Below, piece after piece: positions 1 to 8,067 of a stretch of DNA of 64,000 nt (the stretch's first letter is position 1; each line of letters starts with the position of its first letter). Below the pieces are notes generated by a model. The model was not told the DNA's origin and did no database searches. It worked only from the letters and a program-made list of their open reading frames with translations. A program made the position numbers and the translations under genes. This stretch comes from Streptomyces sp. LHD-70 (GTDB taxonomy: Bacteria; Actinomycetota; Actinomycetes; Streptomycetales; Streptomycetaceae): NCBI RefSeq assembly GCF_031157275.1, contig NZ_JAVIFW010000002.1, positions 1 to 64,000 of the forward strand, in the 5' to 3' direction.

Positions 1-33
1 GGGGGGAGGGGAGGGGAGGGGAGGGGGCGGGGG
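1..33 (+). repeat. G-rich tract, possible G-quadruplex
   Basis: The window opens with runs of four to six G separated by single A or C residues, ending just before the stop codon of the TetR gene. Four or more G4 runs with one-base loops fit the usual intramolecular quadruplex pattern on the plus strand. Seen directly; folding and any role as a transcription block at the end of the minus-strand gene are inference. The tract may continue to the left of the window. Confidence 0.6.
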
Positions 34-615
34 TCAGCCGTTTACGCCTCGGAGGGCCATCCCCACCGCAGCCTCCGTGATCGTCTCCGGGTCCTCGGCC
101 GCGCCGAGTTCGATGCGGCGTACGGCGGCGTCGACGATGCCCTGGAGGAGCATCGCCGCCATGCGGGGCTGTTCATGGCCGAGCGCTTCGAGTGCTTCGC
201 CGATCATGGCGACGAGGCCGCCGTGTGCGGCGCGGATCTTCTCGCGGGCGCCCGCGTCGAGTTCGCTGGACGAGATGGCGACGACGGCTCGGTGGCGGCG
301 GTCGCCGACGAGGGCGAGTTGGGCCCGTACGTACGCCTCGACCTTGTCCTCGGGTCCTTCCGCGGCCTGCATCGCCGATTCGACCTCGGCGGCCCAGACG
401 GGAAAGTCGACTTCGCAGAGCTCCTCGACGACGGCGGCGCGGGAGCGGAAGTACTCGTAGACGGAGGATCTGGCCAGCCCGGTGCGTTCGGCGAGCGCGG
501 GGAAGGTCAGCGCCTCCGTTCCGCCCTCGGACAGCAGGGACCGGGCGGCGTCAAGGAGGGCGCCGCGCTGCATCGACCGGTGCTCGGCCACTGAGGCCGC
601 TCGAATCCTTGGCAC
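34..615 (-). CDS. TetR/AcrR family transcriptional regulator
   Basis: A 193-residue protein with an N-terminal TetR DNA-binding domain at residues 15-62, ending in the typical recognition helix (ARSSVYEYF), followed by an all-helical ligand domain of normal length. It is expected to be a dimeric repressor that lets go of DNA on binding a small molecule; the ligand cannot be told from sequence. The GTG start at 615 is the first in-frame start and lies inside a short inverted repeat (615-629), so the gene may be autoregulated. It is convergent with nothing visible and lies downstream of whiG on the same strand, with 180 bases between, so it is probably a separate transcript. Confidence 0.88.
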   Translation of the reverse strand: MPRIRAASVAEHRSMQRGALLDAARSLLSEGGTEALTFPALAERTGLARSSVYEYFRSRAAVVEELCEVDFPVWAAEVESAMQAAEGPEDKVEAYVRAQLALVGDRRHRAVVAISSSELDAGAREKIRAAHGGLVAMIGEALEALGHEQPRMAAMLLQGIVDAAVRRIELGAAEDPETITEAAVGMALRGVNG

Positions 616-650
616 GTACCCACTGTACGGAGCGGACGTCCCGTACGGGA
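615..650. promoter_or_regulatory. Candidate TetR operator palindromes
   Basis: Two palindromes sit at and upstream of the TetR start codon. One is CGTAC-N5-GTACG at 615-629. The other is the perfect 12-mer TCCCGTACGGGA at 639-650. Both carry the CGTACG-type core often seen in operators of Streptomyces TetR proteins. The sites are seen in the sequence; binding by the adjacent regulator is inference. Confidence 0.4.
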
Positions 651-795
651 GTCGGCTCGGGCGGGTATCCGCCGGGTGCGGGGTGGTCGTGGGCGCGTTG
701 TCCGTGTGTGCGTCGTTCGTACGTCGTGTCGCCGCTGCCGCGGTCCGGCCGGCCGGGTGGGGGCTGTTCGGCGTGGTCGTGGGGGCAGGACCGAT

Positions 796-1635
796 TCAGC
801 GTCCGAAGCCGGCGAGCTTGGCGCGGAGCTGGAGGACGGACTTGGTGTGGATCTGGCTGACGCGGCTCTCGGTGACGCCGAGGACGTTGCCGATCTCGGC
901 GAGGGTGAGGCCTTCGTAGTAGTAGAGGGTGACTACGGTCTTCTCGCGTTCGGGCAGCGTGTTGATGGCGCGGGCGAGGAGTCGGCGGAGTTCGCGGTCC
1001 TCGGCGATCTCGACGGGGTTCTCGGCGGCGGTGTCCTCGAGGGTGTCCATGAGACTGAGCCGGTCGCCGCTCTCGCCGCCGACGTGGAGGAGTTCTTCCA
1101 GGGCCACGACATTGGCGAGGGACAACTGGCTGAAGACCGCGTGGAGTTCTTCGAGTGCGATGCCCATCTCCGCGGCGACTTCGCTTTCGGAGGGTGTGCG
1201 GCGGAGTTGGGCTTCGAGGGTCGCGTAGGCGCGTTCGACGTTGCGGGCCTTTTGGCGTACGGAGCGTGGGATCCAGTCGAGGGCGCGGAGTTCGTCGATC
1301 ATGGCGCCGCGGATGCGGGTGATGGCGTACGTCTCGAATTTGATTTCGCGGTCGATGTCGAACTTCTCGATGGCGTCGATGAGTCCGAATACACCGGAGG
1401 AGACGAAGTCCGCTTGTTCGACGTTGGGTGGCAGGCCGACGCTGACGCGCCCGGCGACGTATTTGACGAGGGGCGAGTAGTGGAGGATCAGCTGTTCGCG
1501 CAGTCGTCCGTCGCCCGTTGCCTTGTACGACCTCCAGAGTTCGTCGAGCGACGAGGGTGCGGGTGGCCGCGCGCCGTCACGTGCGGCGGGGGGGATGGCC
1601 GCTGCCCGGTCGGACCCTGAGGTGTGCTGGGGCAT
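796..1635 (-). CDS. whiG: RNA polymerase sigma factor WhiG
   Basis: A 279-residue sigma-70 family factor of the FliA/WhiG type. It directs RNA polymerase to early sporulation genes in aerial hyphae of Streptomyces. Region 2 covers about residues 60-130 ([16 protein letters not shown], then the [20 protein letters not shown] stretch shared by motility-type sigma factors). Region 3 follows, and region 4 with its helix-turn-helix ([19 protein letters not shown]) is at the C-terminus. The length and the start (MPQHTSGSD) match the Streptomyces WhiG family as I know it. It stands alone, with 242 bases upstream to dprA. I saw no confident promoter there. Confidence 0.97.
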   Translation of the reverse strand: MPQHTSGSDRAAAIPPAARDGARPPAPSSLDELWRSYKATGDGRLREQLILHYSPLVKYVAGRVSVGLPPNVEQADFVSSGVFGLIDAIEKFDIDREIKFETYAITRIRGAMIDELRALDWIPRSVRQKARNVERAYATLEAQLRRTPSESEVAAEMGIALEELHAVFSQLSLANVVALEELLHVGGESGDRLSLMDTLEDTAAENPVEIAEDRELRRLLARAINTLPEREKTVVTLYYYEGLTLAEIGNVLGVTESRVSQIHTKSVLQLRAKLAGFGR

Positions 1636-1877
1636 TCGTTGCCTTGAGCCGTTCTGCTGTGGATCGAGTACGTGCGCATCGGAGTCGGAAGCTTTGTGAG
1701 CGTAGCGTGACTGGAGTGTCGCAGTGTGCGAAGAGTAGGGGATCTCGTGGCCGCTGGATGTTCAGTTGGGGTTGCCGTACCTCGTTCTCGTCGGGTGTGC
1801 GAGTGCCGCTTCCGGGGTCGAAATCACAGAATCTGCCAAGGTCATCGGGGATCGTCCGGACGGCGCAACGTGACGGT

Positions 1878-3089
1878 TCAGGTGTCTTCGGGTTTGCCTT
1901 CGCGTCGCGGAAAGTCGGTTCGGGTGCTCTGGCGTGTCAACTTCCAGTTGTCGCCGTGTCGTTCGACGAATCCGAGGGATTGAAGTTCGTACAGGCCGGC
2001 GACGGTGTCGTCGGTGGTGGTGGCCGCGTCGGTGGCGATGGTGGCCACGGGTACGGGGCGGCCTGCGGGGAGTGCGGCGAGTACGCGGGCGGCGAGGGGT
2101 TTGAGGAGGTCTCTGGGGATGACGGGCCCGCGGTGTTCGGGGGCGAGCTGGCCCATCTCCCCAATGAGCTCGATGACTTCGGCCGCGTCGGTGACGAGGG
2201 TGGCTTCGCCGCGCAGGAGTTGGTGGACGCCCGCTGACTGACTGCTGGTGGCGGGGCCGGGGACGCCCATGGTGTGGCGGCCGAGGCGGGTGGCGTTGCG
2301 TGCGGTGACGAGGGCGCCGCTGCGGTGGGCGGCTTCGATGACGAGGGTGCCGCGGGTGAGGGCGGCGATGATGCGGTTGCGCTGGATGAAGCGGTAGGCG
2401 GTGGGGTGGGCTCCCGGGGGTAACTCGGCGAGGAGCAGGCCTTGTTCGGCGATGCGTTGGAGCAGTCCGGTGTGGCCGCGCGGGTAGGCGGTGTCGACTC
2501 CGTTGGCGAGGATGGCGGCGGTGGCGCCCCCTGCGGCGAGGGCGGCGCGGTGGGCTGCTCCGTCGATTCCGTAGGCACCGCCCGAGACGACGACCCAGCC
2601 GTGTTCGGCGAGGCCGGTGGCGATCCTGGCGGCCATGTGTGCGCCGTACTCGGTGCAGGCGCGTGCGCCGACGAGGGCGACGGAGCGCAGGGCCCATATG
2701 CGCAGGTCGGCGTTGCCGCGGACCCAGAGGCCGACGGGTTGGGTGTCGCCGAGGTCGCGGAGTTGGCCGGGCCATTCGGGGTCGCCGGGGATGAGGAAGC
2801 GGGCTCCGGCGGTGTGTGCCGCATGGAGGTCGGCGTCGGGGTGGGTGGTGGTGGCGCGGTTGCGGAGCCCTGCGAGGCGTTGGGCGGTGACACCGGGCAG
2901 GGCGGTGTCTTCGTGGGTGAGGCGGTGGAGGAGGCCGGTGGCGCCGTAGGTGCGGAGCCAGCGGCCGGTGTTGTCGTCGCCCGGTTCGAGGATGCGGGTG
3001 AGGGCGATGCGGGCGCGGCGCTCGTCTTGCGAGGGCGAGGGCGAGGACGGGGTCGGGAGCGGGGGCGGGGGCGGGTTGGTGGTGGGCAT
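1878..3089 (-). CDS. dprA: DNA-processing protein DprA
   Basis: A 403-residue DprA/Smf protein, which binds incoming single-stranded DNA and loads RecA during transformation in competent bacteria; its role in Streptomyces is not settled. The Rossmann-like DprA domain runs from about residue 130 to 310, with the nucleotide-binding G-A-R segment (SVALVGARACTEYGAHMA), the GGAYGIDGAAH motif and the RNRIIAAL motif. A winged-helix C-terminal domain occupies roughly residues 325-390. The N-terminus is a proline- and serine-rich tail. It follows comM by 55 bases on the same strand, and comM and yraN form the usual actinobacterial neighbourhood. Confidence 0.94.
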   Translation of the reverse strand: MPTTNPPPPPLPTPSSPSPSQDERRARIALTRILEPGDDNTGRWLRTYGATGLLHRLTHEDTALPGVTAQRLAGLRNRATTTHPDADLHAAHTAGARFLIPGDPEWPGQLRDLGDTQPVGLWVRGNADLRIWALRSVALVGARACTEYGAHMAARIATGLAEHGWVVVSGGAYGIDGAAHRAALAAGGATAAILANGVDTAYPRGHTGLLQRIAEQGLLLAELPPGAHPTAYRFIQRNRIIAALTRGTLVIEAAHRSGALVTARNATRLGRHTMGVPGPATSSQSAGVHQLLRGEATLVTDAAEVIELIGEMGQLAPEHRGPVIPRDLLKPLAARVLAALPAGRPVPVATIATDAATTTDDTVAGLYELQSLGFVERHGDNWKLTRQSTRTDFPRREGKPEDT

Positions 3090-3144
3090 GGGTGGGGGCT
3101 TCCTGCCAAGGGGGTCGTGGCGGTGGGGAGTTGAGGGGCGGTGG

Positions 3145-4746
3145 TCAGGGCGCGATGGCCATGGGGGTGCCGCGGGGGATGCCGGTGCGGAGGTGCAGGG
3201 CGAGGTTGACGTCGTTGGCGTCGGGGCGGTCGCGGCCGCTGAGGTCGGCGACGGTCCAGGCGATGCGGAGTACGCGGTCGAGGCCGCGGGCGGTGAGCAG
3301 TCCGCGTTCCAGGTCGTGTTCGGCTTCGTGGAGGGCGCCGGGGGCGGGGTGCCAGCGGGTGCGGAGTTCGTGTCCGGGGATGTGGCTGTTGGTGGTCCAG
3401 GGTGTGCCGGTGAGGCGTGCGGCGGCGCGTTCTCGGGCTTGGCGTACGCGGTCGGCGACCTGGCGGGTGGATTCGCCGCGGTGGACAGTGGCGGTGAGGT
3501 CGGCGCGGGTGACGGGTTCGACCTCGACCTTGAGGTCGACGCGGTCGAGGAGTGGTCCGGAGAGTCGGCCTTGGTAGCGCCGGATGGCTCCGGGTGTGCA
3601 GCTACTCGTCTCGCCGAGGAGGGTGCAGCGGCCGCAGGGGCAGGGGTTGGCGGCGAGGATCAGCTGGAATCGGGCGGGGAGTTGGACGACTCCGGCCGCG
3701 CGGGCGACGACGATGTGCCCGGATTCGAGGGGTTGGCGTAGGGCGTCGAGGGCTTTGGCGCTGAACTCGGGGGCCTCGTCGAGGAAGAGCACGCCGCGGT
3801 GTGCGAGGGAGACGGCGCCGGGGCGTGGGAGGCCTGGGCCGCCGCCGACGAGGGACTGCATGGTGGCGGAGTGGTGGGGTGCGCAGTAGGGCGGGGTTTC
3901 GACGAGGGGGCGGCCTGGCGGGAGGGTTCCGGCGACGGAGTGGACGGCGGTGACTTCGAGGGATTCCTTCTGGGTGAGGGGCGGCATGATCGAGGGCAGG
4001 CGTTCGGCGAGCATGGTTTTGCCGGCGCCTGGTGGGCCTTGGAGGAAGAGGTGGTGGCCGCCGGCCGCGGCGACTTCGAGGGCGGTGCGGGCGGCGATCT
4101 GGCCGACGACTTCGGAGAGGTCGTGGTGGGCGGCTGTGGTGTCGGGGGCGCCGATGGTGGCGAGGGTTCCGGCGAAGCCGCCGGGGTTGGTGTGTGTGGT
4201 CCGGTCGGTGTCGGGGTCTTCTTCGGGTACGGGTTCGTCGGTGAGTACGGCGATGAGCTGGCGCAGGCTGCGGACGCCGAGGACGGAGATGCCGGGGACG
4301 AGTGCGGCTTCGGCGGCCGCGTGTTCGGGGACGACGACCTGGTCGTAGCCGGCGTCGGCGGCGGCGAGGACGGCGGGCAGGACGCCTCGTACGGGCAGGA
4401 CGCGTCCGTCGAGGCCGAGTTCGCCGATCATGACGACGTCGGCGAGGGTGCGGGGGTCGATGCGTTCGGCGGCGCCGAGGACGGCGCAGGCGACGGCGAG
4501 GTCGAAGCCGCTGCCGCCCTTGGGTACGGAGGCGGGGCTGAGGCCGACGGTGAGCTTTTTCTGGGGCCAGGCGTTGCCGGAGTTGACGACGGCGGCGCGG
4601 ACGCGGTCGCGGCTTTCGGTGAGGCTCTTGTCGGGAAGGCCGACGAGAGTGAAGGCGGCGACGCCGGGTTCGAGGTCGGCCTGGACTTCGACGACGACGC
4701 CTTCGACGCCGACGAGTGCGACGGAGCAGGTGCGGGCGAAGGCCAT
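3145..4746 (-). CDS. YifB/ComM family Mg-chelatase-like AAA+ ATPase
   Basis: A 533-residue protein of the YifB/ComM family, helicase-like AAA+ proteins linked to branch migration of recombining DNA. The N-terminal ChlI-like domain includes the GLPDKSLTESRDRVRAA segment. The AAA+ core has Walker A QGPPGAGKT and Walker B LFLDEAPEF. The C-terminal Mg-chelatase domain carries the IPGHELR region. An open frame extends further upstream, but the ATG at 4746 overlaps the TGA of yraN by one base (TGATG), so I take this as the start. With yraN upstream and dprA downstream it forms a DNA-processing operon. Confidence 0.94.
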   Translation of the reverse strand: MAFARTCSVALVGVEGVVVEVQADLEPGVAAFTLVGLPDKSLTESRDRVRAAVVNSGNAWPQKKLTVGLSPASVPKGGSGFDLAVACAVLGAAERIDPRTLADVVMIGELGLDGRVLPVRGVLPAVLAAADAGYDQVVVPEHAAAEAALVPGISVLGVRSLRQLIAVLTDEPVPEEDPDTDRTTHTNPGGFAGTLATIGAPDTTAAHHDLSEVVGQIAARTALEVAAAGGHHLFLQGPPGAGKTMLAERLPSIMPPLTQKESLEVTAVHSVAGTLPPGRPLVETPPYCAPHHSATMQSLVGGGPGLPRPGAVSLAHRGVLFLDEAPEFSAKALDALRQPLESGHIVVARAAGVVQLPARFQLILAANPCPCGRCTLLGETSSCTPGAIRRYQGRLSGPLLDRVDLKVEVEPVTRADLTATVHRGESTRQVADRVRQARERAAARLTGTPWTTNSHIPGHELRTRWHPAPGALHEAEHDLERGLLTARGLDRVLRIAWTVADLSGRDRPDANDVNLALHLRTGIPRGTPMAIAP

Positions 4747-5132
4747 CAGGCCACCCCCTGTGCGTATTCGACGACGGGGGCGCCGCGGCTGGGCAGGAGG
4801 ACGCCGACGAGGTCGATGCGGACGCCGCCGGGTGGTGGGCCTCCGTGTTGGTGGAGCCAGCGTTCGGCGAGGGTGCGCAGGCGGTCGGCCTTGGCGGGGG
4901 TGATGGCCGCCATGGGGTGTTGGAAGGGCCGGTCGGCGCGGGTGGGGTCGGGGTGTCCTCGGCGGGTTTTGACTTCGCAGAGGACGAGGGTGTCGTGGTC
5001 GAGGGCGACGATGTCGATCTCGCCGCCGGGTCCGGATCGCCAGTTGCGGTCCAGGATCGTCATTCCTGTGGCGGCGAGTTGTCGGGCGGCGAGGTTTTCG
5101 CCGTACTTGCCGAGTGCTCCGCGTGCGTTCAT
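4746..5132 (-). CDS. YraN family protein (UPF0102, endonuclease-like fold)
   Basis: A 128-residue protein of the YraN/UPF0102 family, with the conserved pattern of Holliday-junction-resolvase-like nucleases: [13 protein letters not shown] near the start, then [10 protein letters not shown] and LVLCEVKTR, which supply the Asp, Glu and Lys of a restriction-endonuclease-like active site. The biochemical role is not firmly known. It is the first gene of the yraN-comM-dprA run and is translationally coupled to comM. The upstream region (5133-5319) carries a group of DnaA-box-like sequences. Confidence 0.92.
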   Translation of the reverse strand: MNARGALGKYGENLAARQLAATGMTILDRNWRSGPGGEIDIVALDHDTLVLCEVKTRRGHPDPTRADRPFQHPMAAITPAKADRLRTLAERWLHQHGGPPPGGVRIDLVGVLLPSRGAPVVEYAQGVA

Positions 5133-5177
5133 GGGGCACCACCTCCGGGTTCGAAGGTGGCGTATCAGCGTCGCGGT

Positions 5178-5214
5178 TGTGGATCTTGGTGGATAACCGG
5201 CCGGTTGTGGATAA
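5178..5214. promoter_or_regulatory. Cluster of three DnaA-box-like sequences
   Basis: Three near-copies of TGTGGATAA, the reverse complement of the DnaA box TTATCCACA, lie in 37 bases: TGTGGATCT at 5178-5186, GGTGGATAA at 5188-5196 and a perfect copy at 5206-5214. All point the same way. They sit between yraN and the DUF2469 gene. Binding by DnaA is inference; the spacing (10 and 18 bases) is compatible with cooperative binding. Confidence 0.5.
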
Positions 5215-5319
5215 CTCCGTCACCCACAGGGGTCACTCCCCCACCACACCAGGGCACGCGGGCGCCTGGCCCACGGGACGGAGGCCGGGCGTGCAGCAGG
5301 CCCGCGCCGCCGCTCCGGT

Positions 5320-5628
5320 CTAGCTTCCCGGCAGTTCGAGGTCGCTCTTGTTGAGCTCCTCGATGTTCACGTCCTTGAAGGTGAGGACGCGGACCTGCTT
5401 GACGAAGCGGGCGGGCCGGTACATGTCCCAGACCCAGGCGTCGGCCATGGACACCTCGAAGAAGACCTCGCCCTGGACGGAGTGCACCTGCATCTCGTAG
5501 TCGTTGGTGAGGTAGAAGCGCCGCTCGGTCTCGATCACGTATTTGAACAGCCCGACGACGTCGCGGTACTCCCGGTAGAGCTTCAGCTCCATCTCGGTCT
5601 CGTACTTCTCGAGGTCCTCGGCGCTCAT
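5320..5628 (-). CDS. DUF2469 family protein
   Basis: A 102-residue protein conserved across actinobacteria (DUF2469). It is acidic and aromatic-rich, begins MSAEDLEKYETEMEL and contains the conserved DAWVWDMYRPARFVK segment. No signal peptide, membrane segment or catalytic motif is visible, and no function is known to me. It lies on the same strand as yraN, 187 bases upstream, and 55 bases after the NUDIX gene. Length and both termini look complete. Confidence 0.9.
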   Translation of the reverse strand: MSAEDLEKYETEMELKLYREYRDVVGLFKYVIETERRFYLTNDYEMQVHSVQGEVFFEVSMADAWVWDMYRPARFVKQVRVLTFKDVNIEELNKSDLELPGS

Positions 5629-5683
5629 GGCATGTTCCCCTTCAGCCGTGCGTCCCCCTATTGTGCGCCAGTCCGGTCCGTCG

Positions 5684-6220
5684 CTAGACGATTTCTGTGT
5701 CGAGGACGGTGGGACTGGCCGGAGGTCCTTCGTCGAGCAGCGTCTTCAGCAGCCCGGCGAGCTTGGTCGGATACACCGTCTCATGGGTGGCGGAGAGTTC
5801 TTCACAGGTCCACCACCGCATTCCGGACACGCTCCGCTGTTCAAGCTCGGTGAGGCCCGGCATGTCCGCCGCGGTCCCTGCGGTGGGGGCGAGTTGTCCC
5901 GTACGAGCGAGGAAGTACCACTCGTCCTGGTTCCAGCGGCGGCCGGCGAACGGGAACGAGCAGCTGCGCCGCCACAGCACCGGGCCGAGTGCGGCGTCGG
6001 TGATGCCGGTCTCCTCGGCGAGTTCGCGCAGTGCGGCCTCTTCGCGGGTCTCGTCGCCCTCGAGGCCGCCACCCGGCGTGAACCACCAGGTGTCGCCGGA
6101 GGCGTCCGGGTCGTCGGGCTCGTGCCCGTACAGGAGCAGGATGCGGTCCTCGGGGTCGAGGAGTACGACGCGGGCGACCTTCCGCACCTCGTCCGCTGCG
6201 GGAACGGCGTCAGTGGACAC
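5684..6220 (-). CDS. NUDIX hydrolase
   Basis: A 178-residue NUDIX protein. The Nudix box reads GGGLEGDETREEAALRELAE followed by ETG, a full match to GX5EX7REUXEEXGU, so it should hydrolyse a nucleoside diphosphate linked to another moiety; the substrate is not predictable. The frame stays open for another 190 codons upstream, but that part overlaps the signal peptidase gene and reads as shadow. The GTG at 6220 gives the usual N-terminus (STDAVPAADEVRKVARVVLLD) and overlaps the end of the upstream signal peptidase gene by 11 bases, suggesting translational coupling. Confidence 0.9.
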   Translation of the reverse strand: MSTDAVPAADEVRKVARVVLLDPEDRILLLYGHEPDDPDASGDTWWFTPGGGLEGDETREEAALRELAEETGITDAALGPVLWRRSCSFPFAGRRWNQDEWYFLARTGQLAPTAGTAADMPGLTELEQRSVSGMRWWTCEELSATHETVYPTKLAGLLKTLLDEGPPASPTVLDTEIV

Positions 6221-6962
6221 CGGCGGGCTCCCTGCGCCGTCCCTGCTGCTTGCGGGAGGTGCCGCGCTTGGCGAACGAGCCGGATGCCGCGCCGCCGAGG
6301 ATGAGCACTGCTCCGAGGCCGATCGCGCCGACGACGAGCCGCAGCGGTCCGGGTTCGGAGAGCCCGCCGGGCAGGTCCGCGAAGCCGCTGGGCCGCTGCA
6401 GCATGCCGTCCAGGGGCCAGGCGACGGCGTCGACGCGGGCGGCGACCGCGTCACGCGGTACGGAGCCCTTGCCGGCCTCGTCGAGGTGGACGCTGGAGTC
6501 GAGCGACGTGCTGCGTTCGTCGCCGAGGAGGAAGAGGCGGCCCTTGGGCACGGTCGTCGGCGGGATGCCGGTGTCGGAGGCCTTGACCCCGTCGGGGAGG
6601 TACGGCTCGTCGATGGCCTTGCCGTTGACGGTGAGGCGGCCCTGGTCGTCGCAGCAGGCGATCTTGTCGCCGCCGACGGCCACAACGCGCTTGACCATGG
6701 GCAGGTCGCCCCAGGACTCCTCGTTGAAGACGACGACGTCGCCGCGGTGCACCTCGCTGCCGTCGATGCGTTCGGCGAGGACGCGGTCACCGGCGCCGAT
6801 GGTCGGGGTCATCGACTGGGTCGGCACGGTGTACGGCTGGTAGAGCAGCGCGCCCCAGGCGAAGCCGCCGAGGAAGAGCACACAGCCGAGGGCCACGGCC
6901 AGGTTCGACAGTCTGCTGCCGAGCCCGCCGCGGCCCTCGTCCGTACGTCGTGTTCTGCTCAT
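6210..6962 (-). CDS. sipZ: Signal peptidase I (SipZ-type)
   Basis: A 250-residue type I signal peptidase that removes signal peptides on the outer face of the membrane. An N-terminal membrane segment is at residues 20-42. The catalytic Ser50 lies in PTQSM and the general-base Lys91 in MVKRVVAVGGDK. A C-terminal membrane anchor follows at about 205-228, then a basic tail. It is the last of four consecutive sip genes, in the same relative order as the sipW-sipX-sipY-sipZ cluster described in Streptomyces lividans, so I name them by position. The two-anchor topology fits SipZ. It ends inside the NUDIX gene start. Confidence 0.92.
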   Translation of the reverse strand: MSRTRRTDEGRGGLGSRLSNLAVALGCVLFLGGFAWGALLYQPYTVPTQSMTPTIGAGDRVLAERIDGSEVHRGDVVVFNEESWGDLPMVKRVVAVGGDKIACCDDQGRLTVNGKAIDEPYLPDGVKASDTGIPPTTVPKGRLFLLGDERSTSLDSSVHLDEAGKGSVPRDAVAARVDAVAWPLDGMLQRPSGFADLPGGLSEPGPLRLVVGAIGLGAVLILGGAASGSFAKRGTSRKQQGRRREPAGVH

Positions 6963-7056
6963 CCCAGCCCCACCTCGGTGAATCGACCCGGTGCCGATCG
7001 GTCACGCGTGGGCGTGACCGGTCACACACAGAAGATCGGTGATCTGGGACCGCACC

Positions 7057-8067
7057 CTACCGGGCGGTACTGCCGCCAGAAACCCTGGAGTTGCTGCCGT
7101 CGGAAACCTTGGAGTTGCTGCCGCCGGAAACCTTGGAGTTGCTGCCGTCGGCAACCCTCCGCCGCCGCCACAGCACCAGGGGCACGGCCCCGGCCACACC
7201 GAGCGCACCCGGAACCGCCGCCGCCGCGGAGTTGAGGCCCGGCTGGTCGAAGGTGTCCGGGACGGGCAGCGTGCCCCAGCGGTTGATGGGCCAGGCCTTG
7301 ACGAAGGCGCGCCCCACGACGTTGTCGACGGGCACGAAGCCGCCGCCGGGGTCCTGCTGGTGGTAGCGGGAGTCGAGGGAGTTCTGGCGGTTGTCGCCCA
7401 TGACCCAGATCTTGCCGTTGGGCACGGTGACCTTGAACTGGCCGCCCTGGTCGTCCTCGCTGCAGGGCGTGGCCTTGAACTCGCCGAAGCTGTGGTTGAC
7501 GTAGCTCCGCTCGTCGAGCGCCTTGCCGTTGACCTTCAGCGGGCCGGTGCCGTTGCACTCGACCGTGTCACCGGCGACTCCGACGACGCGCTTGATCAGG
7601 TCCTTCTCCTCGGCGGACGGCATGAGGCCGATGAAGCTGAGGGCCTGCTGCAGGAAGTTCGGCTGGGGGGTGGGCTCGCCCTGCAGCCAGTTGCCCGGGT
7701 CGTGGAAGACGACGACCTCGCCGCGCTCGGGCTCGGAGCCGAACCAGGGGGTCAGCTTGTCCACGAGCACCCGGTCGCCCTGCTGCAGGGTGTTCTGCAT
7801 GGAGTCCGAGGGGATGGAGAACGCCTGCACGAGGAACGTCTTGATCAGCAGGGCGAGCACCAGCGCGATGCCGATGAGGAGCGGGAGTTCCTTCCAGAAC
7901 GAGCGGTGCCTGCTCTGGCCCGGGCGGCCCTCGCCGGAATTCCGCTCGGAGCTGTCCTCGGGGTCCGTCGCGCCTGGGTCGGTGCCTCCGGAGCCGCCGT
8001 TGATCACGTCGCGTTCATCCTCGGGTTCGTCGTGTCCGGATCGTGCGCCGACGGCCAAATCCCCCAC
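7057..8067 (-). CDS. sipY: Signal peptidase I (SipY-type) with repetitive C-terminal tail
   Basis: A 336-residue type I signal peptidase. An acidic cytoplasmic tail leads to a membrane segment near residues 60-85, catalytic Ser89 (IPSDSM) and Lys159 (LIKRVVGVAGD). A second hydrophobic stretch (about 287-304) and an RRRR stop-transfer follow. The last 28 residues are an eight-residue repeat of the form GGSNSKVS, encoded by 24-base tandem repeats. GTG codons at 8073 and 8067 are both possible; a GAGGAG ribosome site touches the first and stands five bases from the second, so I prefer 8067. It overlaps the end of sipX by 53 bases. Confidence 0.88.
   Translation of the reverse strand: MGDLAVGARSGHDEPEDERDVINGGSGGTDPGATDPEDSSERNSGEGRPGQSRHRSFWKELPLLIGIALVLALLIKTFLVQAFSIPSDSMQNTLQQGDRVLVDKLTPWFGSEPERGEVVVFHDPGNWLQGEPTPQPNFLQQALSFIGLMPSAEEKDLIKRVVGVAGDTVECNGTGPLKVNGKALDERSYVNHSFGEFKATPCSEDDQGGQFKVTVPNGKIWVMGDNRQNSLDSRYHQQDPGGGFVPVDNVVGRAFVKAWPINRWGTLPVPDTFDQPGLNSAAAAVPGALGVAGAVPLVLWRRRRVADGSNSKVSGGSNSKVSDGSNSRVSGGSTAR
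7066..7160 (-). repeat. 24-base tandem repeats in the 3' end of sipY
   Basis: About four copies of a 24-base unit encode the repeated peptide GGSNSKVS at the C-terminus of the SipY-type peptidase. The copies differ at one or two bases (for example GTCGG against GCCGG). Unit number may vary between strains, as with other in-frame tandem repeats; that is inference. Confidence 0.75.

Noticed and set aside
5178..5214. Replication origin
   Set aside because: Only three DnaA-like boxes and no dnaA, dnaN or AT-rich unwinding region; the Streptomyces oriC carries many more boxes.
5684..6790. A 368-residue NUDIX protein with an extra N-terminal domain
   Set aside because: The upstream part is a Ser/Ala/Arg-rich shadow of the signal peptidase gene; GTG at 6220 gives the normal family start.
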